64,000 bases of DNA from assembly GCA_934167965.1 (NCBI GenBank), contig CAKPMJ010000004.1, positions 186,001-250,000 of the forward strand, written 5' to 3'. Source of the DNA: an uncultured Clostridia bacterium (GTDB taxonomy: Bacteria > Bacillota > Clostridia > TANB77 > CAG-508). The notes under the pieces are model-generated. The model searched no databases and was not told where the DNA came from. It saw only the letters and a program-made list of their open reading frames with translations. Positions within the stretch are counted from its first letter, which is position 1. Every line of letters begins with the position of its first letter. Shown here piece by piece: positions 60,189 to 64,000 of this stretch. The translations under genes and the position numbers were made by a program.

Positions 60189-60440
60189 ACTAATTTTCCC
60201 TCCTTTTTATTTTTTGTTTTTGAATATCAGCTTGGCAAGTTGTAACGCACCCTGGTGTTTTGTTATTACCTAGTTTAAAATCCCAAAAATTGTATGTATT
60301 TTGGGATAAGTCGTTACTTTTCTTTTACAAGAAACCTTACCGCCAGGTCTATGCCTTGACATACTCCACCGAAGTTCCCTCCATTCCTTGTTTCCGTAGG
60401 GAATGTAGCCACATTCGGCTTCAACGCTAAAATTCATACT
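60189..60440 (-). promoter_or_regulatory. Long structured 5' leader of the S10 operon with attenuator-like hairpin
   Basis: About 250 nt between the promoter and rpsJ, less AT-rich than its surroundings. On the minus strand it contains GAATGT-GGCT-ACATTC (promoter-proximal), a GGAGGGAACTTCGGTGGAG region, and a stem TCCCAAAA / TTTTTGGGA (60306-60281) followed by TTTTAAAC that resembles an intrinsic terminator. It is a plausible ribosomal-protein autoregulatory leader or attenuator; the ligand is not determined. Confidence 0.6.
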
Positions 60441-60445
60441 TTACT

Positions 60446-60474
60446 ATTATACAATGTTATTCTTATTCTGTCAA
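60446..60474 (-). promoter_or_regulatory. Consensus sigma-A promoter of the S10 operon
   Basis: Minus strand TTGACA (60474-60469), exact 17-nt spacer, TATAAT (60451-60446): a perfect consensus, fitting a highly expressed ribosomal operon. Confidence 0.93.
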
Positions 60475-60541
60475 CCCCTTTTGCGTAAGTTTTTCAAGTT
60501 AATTCTTTTATTTTATGCAATATTATTATTTAGATAAAAAA

Positions 60542-60585
60542 CAATCGCTTTTTGTTTGCACGTTTGTTGCTTTGAAAAGCGATTG
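60542..60585 (-). terminator. Terminator upstream of the S10 promoter
   Basis: 11-bp stem CAATCGCTTTT (60585-60575) / AAAAGCGATTG (60552-60542) with TTTTTTAT after it on the minus strand. It ends transcription from the prepilin-dockerin gene and orphan fragment. Confidence 0.85.
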
Positions 60586-60596
60586 CTTAGTTTTTT

Positions 60597-60788
60597 CTAT
60601 TTCAAATCATAGCTTCCATCTGTTCTTTCTTTTAATCTTATATTAATCTTTAGAGAGACTACTGGACGAACACCACGAATTTGAGTAAGCACGCGTCCAG
60701 TTGAAAAATACAAATCTCGGAAATACACGTAACCATTAGAGGTTACATATCGCATTTCAAAACTAGTATAGTCTGATATTCCAGTTAT
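60597..60788 (-). pseudogene. Orphan C-terminal fragment of a surface protein
   Basis: About 63 codons open from an upstream in-frame TAA to TAG 60597, with no start codon or RBS suited to it. The peptide contains YVTSNGYVYFRDLYFSTGR and RGVRPVVSLK, the type of C-terminal end seen in DUF6273-like ectodomains of clostridial surface and prepilin-like proteins. Codon use differs from the genome (many CGN Arg, GTG, NNC codons). It directly follows the 60805 gene, so it may be a remnant of a replaced ectodomain or an unused cassette. Confidence 0.6.
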
Positions 60789-60804
60789 TTATCCTTATCT
60801 TATA

Positions 60805-61728
60805 CTATTTTAAATTAAATAATATACATGTTGTAGCACCTACTTGTACATAATAATTATTTCCTACGTATCCTGTTTCAACTAATTCATCTTCATTGTC
60901 TCCAATTTTGTATACTTTCACATTTTTCTCCGTAAAATATCCCTTTAATGTTTCTACTGTTAATTCATTTCCACTTATTTTAACTACATAATATCTATTG
61001 TTTTCATCATATACCTTTTCATAACTATCTGGGAAACCTTCTATTTTTTCATCCAATACTTCTCTATAAGTATAAAATCTTATGGTATCTGGATCTCTTA
61101 ATTTCTGGCTTTGATCTATTGGTTGTCCTCCTTCAACTTTAGAACCTAATATATATTTTGCATCATCATCGTTTACTATTCCATCTCCATTTACATCTCC
61201 AGCTATTTTAAAGCAATCTTCTCCTGAACCCACATCAGTCTTTCCTCCCATTATTACGCCTGAAATAAGATTTGCATCTTGATAATCAGTGTCACCATCA
61301 CCGTTTATATCTCCAAATAAAATTGTTTTTGCTATTGTTTTTCCTGATCTATCTTTTACTATCATTCCTGTTGCAAGTTTTTCTCCTTTATCTGCTAATG
61401 TTGTTCCATCTTTTTTGTAAATTGTGTATCCATCTGGTAAATCATCTGATAAACTTGATACTTTTTCATCTTTTTTTATATTTGATATATACCCATATGC
61501 TGTATTTCTTTTCTTGTTTTCTGTTGAAAAATGAATTTGCAATTCTGTTGATGATAATATTTTTTCTTCTTTCGCAGTAGATTTATCTGTATTGGTCTTT
61601 GCTTCTGCTGCCTTCTTTAATATTCCATTTTCCCCTGATAGCATTGCTATTGCTACCCCTGCTAATATTAGCAATACTATTATTGTTATTACCAATGCTA
61701 TTAATGTTATTCCCTTGTTTCTTCTCAT
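60805..61728 (-). CDS. Prepilin-like protein with dockerin-type EF-hand pair
   Basis: 307 residues. Shared stem (NKG then ITLIALVITIIVLLILAGVA, AMLSGENGILKKAAEAKT). Linker domain with HFSTENKKRNTAYGYIS. Dockerin loops FGDINGDGDTDYQDA (Asp140) and AGDVNGDGIVNDDDA (Asp178), both with complete D-x-N-x-D-G ligand sets. The C-terminal part (PDTIRFYTYREVLDEKIEGF...VKVYKIGDNEDELVETGYVG) differs from most array proteins but shares the YDENNRYYVVKIS idea with the 26882 protein. RBS AGGAGGAAAATAAAA. Upstream carries the conserved block and repeat copy 3. Confidence 0.8.
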   Translation of the reverse strand: MRRNKGITLIALVITIIVLLILAGVAIAMLSGENGILKKAAEAKTNTDKSTAKEEKILSSTELQIHFSTENKKRNTAYGYISNIKKDEKVSSLSDDLPDGYTIYKKDGTTLADKGEKLATGMIVKDRSGKTIAKTILFGDINGDGDTDYQDANLISGVIMGGKTDVGSGEDCFKIAGDVNGDGIVNDDDAKYILGSKVEGGQPIDQSQKLRDPDTIRFYTYREVLDEKIEGFPDSYEKVYDENNRYYVVKISGNELTVETLKGYFTEKNVKVYKIGDNEDELVETGYVGNNYYVQVGATTCILFNLK

Positions 61729-61805
61729 TTTTTATTTTCCTCCTCTTTTTATTTGGCCTATATCTACATATTTTATAGACATCATTTTAGTATATTTTAT
61801 TCTAT

Positions 61806-61860
61806 TTTTATACTACCATATTTATTATTCTTTTTACAGTGATTTTTATTAATACTTTTT
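61806..61860 (-). promoter_or_regulatory. Conserved block upstream of the 60805-61728 prepilin-like gene
   Basis: Closely matches 5886-5935, including the same ACAGTGATTTTTATT core, about 80 nt upstream of the start codon. Shared by two otherwise different prepilin-like genes. Confidence 0.45.
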
Positions 61861-61864
61861 ACAG

Positions 61865-61960
61865 TTGTCAAATAGGACCGTCCCCTTTGACAATTAGCAC
61901 CGTAAAAAGACAACATTCATTCAACCGGTATCATTGTAACTACCTGACGAACCAATATTG
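61865..61960. repeat. Palindromic intergenic repeat (REP-like), copy 3
   Basis: TTGTCAA (61865-61871) / TTGACAA (61887-61893) around GGACCGTCCCC, followed by a second imperfect inverted repeat, 61911-61929 with 61942-61960 (CAACATT...CCGGT / ACC...CAATATTG). Order and spacing match copy 2 at 30038. The remaining 61961-62135 interval holds no gene I can support. Confidence 0.75.
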
Positions 61961-62135
61961 CCTTTTATTATATTATTATTTACTTTTACTAAACTGATTT
62001 TTTATGTGTTCTCCTGAAAGACTTCCAACCTTTACTATTCTTGATATCATTTGTAATTCTCCTTCATTTTCTTTTGTCATTATATTACCATTGCTACAGT
62101 TTTTCGTTAATAACTTTAAATTTAAAATTAGTTTT

Positions 62136-62957
62136 CTATTTTTCTGGCATATGAATAGATTTAGCAACTACATCTATTTTGGCTACATTCATAGAAGTTA
62201 AATTTTCTATCTCTTTAACAGCTCTTCTTTTAAAAACTTTTAATGCTTCTGGCACATTAAAACCATACACAACTTCTACTTCCATATATATAATTGGTCC
62301 TGCCTCTGAGCTTGTAACCCTAGTTTTTAACACTCTATAAACTTCTGGAACTTTATTAGCCAAATATTCTGCAATTTGTCTAAATACTGTATCAGAAATC
62401 GTGAAATTTCCTAAATAACTAAAAGTTGGTCTTATAATAGATTTTTCTGATATATATGGTTTTTCTCCATTTCCTTTAGATTTAAATATTTGTAATGGAT
62501 CCAATAAATATCCTGAGAAATCTTTCTTTATTTCAAATGTAGGAACTGGAATTACATGTTTTCCTTCTGTAACACGAATTTTTCTTGCTGTTTGCATTTC
62601 TTGTTCTGTTGCTACATCTGTAATATATACAATTTCTGAAATTTCTGGTAATTTAAGATTACTTGCAATCTTTTTTACCATATCATCTGATGTACCTAAA
62701 ATAAGAATACTTTTAGCTTTGTACTTTTTTAGTGCCTTTTGTATTTCATCTGATTCTTCTTCATTTAAAAATAATGCCTTTTTTACTGTTTCTATTTTAG
62801 TTGATGCTTTCTTAGCAGAATTTCCTGCTATAACTTGATTGTCATATATTAATAGTCCATCATCAATAATAAAATGTACATCTTTTTCTCCAGCTACCAT
62901 TTGTGCTCTATAACTTTTTCCTGTTCCCGATGGTCCAACAAATGCATATACTTTCAT
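62136..62957 (-). CDS. P-loop ATPase-like protein fused to an Asp23-type domain
   Basis: 273 residues. The N-terminus has a Walker A motif, VGPSGTGKSYRAQMV (~7-21), and a kinase/ATPase-like alpha/beta region (~1-140, with IIDDGLLIYDNQVIAGNSA and ILILGTSDDMVKKIA). The C-terminal ~105 residues resemble Asp23/Gls24: YLGNFTISDTVFRQIAEYLA, VPEVYRVLKTRVT and EALKVFKRRAVKEIENLTSM. Asp23 proteins are envelope-associated, so a membrane-linked nucleotide-dependent role is inferred. It starts 3 nt after the glycosyltransferase stop, suggesting coupled expression with surface-polysaccharide synthesis. Confidence 0.7.
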   Translation of the reverse strand: MKVYAFVGPSGTGKSYRAQMVAGEKDVHFIIDDGLLIYDNQVIAGNSAKKASTKIETVKKALFLNEEESDEIQKALKKYKAKSILILGTSDDMVKKIASNLKLPEISEIVYITDVATEQEMQTARKIRVTEGKHVIPVPTFEIKKDFSGYLLDPLQIFKSKGNGEKPYISEKSIIRPTFSYLGNFTISDTVFRQIAEYLANKVPEVYRVLKTRVTSSEAGPIIYMEVEVVYGFNVPEALKVFKRRAVKEIENLTSMNVAKIDVVAKSIHMPEK

Positions 62958-62960
62958 TTT

Positions 62961-64000
62961 TTAAACTACTTCCTTTATTTTTATATCTCTAACATGATCA
63001 ATTTTCTCCCATTCTGTGTTTCTTTTAAATAGACATTTAAAATTGATTACTAACCATGATCCTATAAATAATGGATAATATATTAACCATTTTAGCATAG
63101 GTTTAATTGGCTTCTTTTCTAGATACATTGTTATTAACGCTGTAACTATTGGCAAGAAGAATGTTGGTATAATATATTTTGCTATATTTATTAATAAATC
63201 CACTCCGGTCATAGCATGTGCTAGATATATTACAAAGTTTGAAAGTACTAATGCTATTGATGCTATAAACATTGGTATACTTCCTATTATATACAATAAC
63301 CCATCTAAATTCATTGCTGTTTTATTTTTTCTTACAGCATCCGCTAAGCTTTTAGTATATAATTTCATACATTGAATATGTCCAACTGTCCATCTACTTC
63401 TTTGTGACCATGATGCTTTAAATGTTAATGGTTGCTCATCATATACTATCGCATCTGTTGCCCAACCTAATCTTTTACCTTTTATAATTCTTTTTAATGA
63501 GAATTCAATGTCCTCTGTTAATGTTACTGTATCCCAACCTGTGTTTTTAACCAAGTCGAATTTTACCATAAATCCTGTACCATTTAATAGTGGTGATAAT
63601 CCTACGTTATATCTTGCAAAGTGATAAAATCTATGCATTGTCCAATAAAATAATGCATATCCTGCTGTTACCCAGCTATCTGTTGGATTTTTTATATCTC
63701 TATAACCTTGAACAACTTCTTCACCTTGACAAAGTTTTTTATTCATATTTTTTGTAAAGTCTTTATCAACTATATTGTCTGCATCAAATATAAAAAATGC
63801 ATCATAATCTGCATTTTCTTTGATTTTCTGTTGTAAAAACCAATTTAATGCGTATCCTTTTGTCTTTTTTGTATCATCAAATCTTTCATAAACTATAGCT
63901 CCATGTTCTCTTGCTATTTCTGCTGTTTTATCTGTACAGTTATCTGCTATTACATATATATCTAATAATTTTTTGTCATAATCTTGATTGTTTAAACTAT
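62961..64000 (-). CDS. Family 2 (processive-type) membrane glycosyltransferase, 5' end outside window
   Basis: About 346 C-terminal codons are visible; the frame stays open to the right edge. GT-A signatures: DIYVIADNCTDKTAEIAREH, FFIFDADNIVDKDF (DxD-type), the TLTEDIEFSLKRI acidic motif and SQRSRWTVGH (Q/RxxRW). Three to four C-terminal transmembrane helices follow (~190-320 of the visible part). This matches hyaluronan/cellulose-synthase-like GT2 enzymes that polymerise and export polysaccharide. Product unknown. It is followed immediately by the P-loop/Asp23 fusion. Confidence 0.85.
   Translation of the reverse strand, partial: SLNNQDYDKKLLDIYVIADNCTDKTAEIAREHGAIVYERFDDTKKTKGYALNWFLQQKIKENADYDAFFIFDADNIVDKDFTKNMNKKLCQGEEVVQGYRDIKNPTDSWVTAGYALFYWTMHRFYHFARYNVGLSPLLNGTGFMVKFDLVKNTGWDTVTLTEDIEFSLKRIIKGKRLGWATDAIVYDEQPLTFKASWSQRSRWTVGHIQCMKLYTKSLADAVRKNKTAMNLDGLLYIIGSIPMFIASIALVLSNFVIYLAHAMTGVDLLINIAKYIIPTFFLPIVTALITMYLEKKPIKPMLKWLIYYPLFIGSWLVINFKCLFKRNTEWEKIDHVRDIKIKEVV

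Noticed and set aside
60597..60788. Diversity-generating retroelement template repeat
   Set aside because: Template repeats are adenine-rich at variable codons and lie next to a reverse transcriptase. This stretch is not adenine-rich and no reverse transcriptase ORF exists in the window.
61976..62167. 63-residue minus-strand ORF overlapping the 3' end of the P-loop/Asp23 gene
   Set aside because: No ribosome-binding site, overlaps a convincing gene and has no recognisable domain. A short piece near 62078-62105 resembles 5965-6000, so it may be repeat-derived.

Overview
The window is AT-rich with strong NNT/NNA codon preference. It reads as a chromosome segment of a fermentative, probably strictly anaerobic member of the Clostridia (Bacillota). 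Supporting genes are a four-subunit pyruvate/2-oxoacid:ferredoxin oxidoreductase, bifunctional AdhE, the germination protease Gpr (a spore-former marker), an Asp23/AmaP/DUF2273 cluster, a UPF0182 protein and C+ type zinc ribosomal proteins. An uncultured gut-type lineage is my inference. Almost all genes lie on the minus strand, which suggests that replication and transcription both run right to left.

Layout, left to right. 1-2900: xseA (cut by the window edge), nusB, DUF2273, amaP, asp23. 2900-15300: pyk, a prepilin-like protein with a sulfatase-modifying-factor/C-type-lectin-like ectodomain, smpB, a hicBA pair with a broken toxin, fba, a TPR membrane protein, tyrS, a UPF0182 protein, ftsY and cysE. 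15300-25800: an acetyltransferase, a zinc-ribbon nuclease-like protein, an envelope-stress pair (LiaF-like, frameshifted, and DUF4097), tRNA-Thr(CGU), xth, a G5/3D cell-wall protein, adhE, a membrane protein and dut. 25800-30250: a tandem array of four prepilin-like proteins carrying dockerin-type EF-hand pairs, preceded by a palindromic repeat and an (AG)13 tract next to a TATAAT box. 30300-36800: gpr, DUF951, gltX, rnj, two small genes and a DUF975 protein. 36850-60500: the S10-spc-alpha ribosomal superoperon, split between secY and adk by about 7.6 kb that holds a helix-turn-helix gene, a prepilin/phage-tail-like fusion, recD2 and porGDAB. 60500-64000: an orphan C-terminal gene fragment, another prepilin-dockerin protein, repeats, a P-loop/Asp23-domain fusion and a family 2 glycosyltransferase cut by the window edge.

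The most unusual content is a dispersed family of seven proteins. All share one prepilin-like N-terminal module that lacks the Glu5 of ordinary type IV pilins, but they carry very different ectodomains: dockerin-like, FGE/lectin-like and phage-tail-like. Three of the four loci are preceded by related palindromic repeats, two share an extended conserved upstream block, and the main array may sit behind a length-variable promoter. This looks like a modular, possibly phase-variable or diversifiable cell-surface display system. No pilus assembly genes, cohesins or reverse transcriptase lie in the window, so its function is inferred only.

Second-tier observations are a 56-residue charged ORF inside the S10 operon, absence of rpmD, an enlarged L17, a long S10 leader with an attenuator-like hairpin, and several single-base lesions (hicA, the LiaF-like gene, one dockerin-prepilin).
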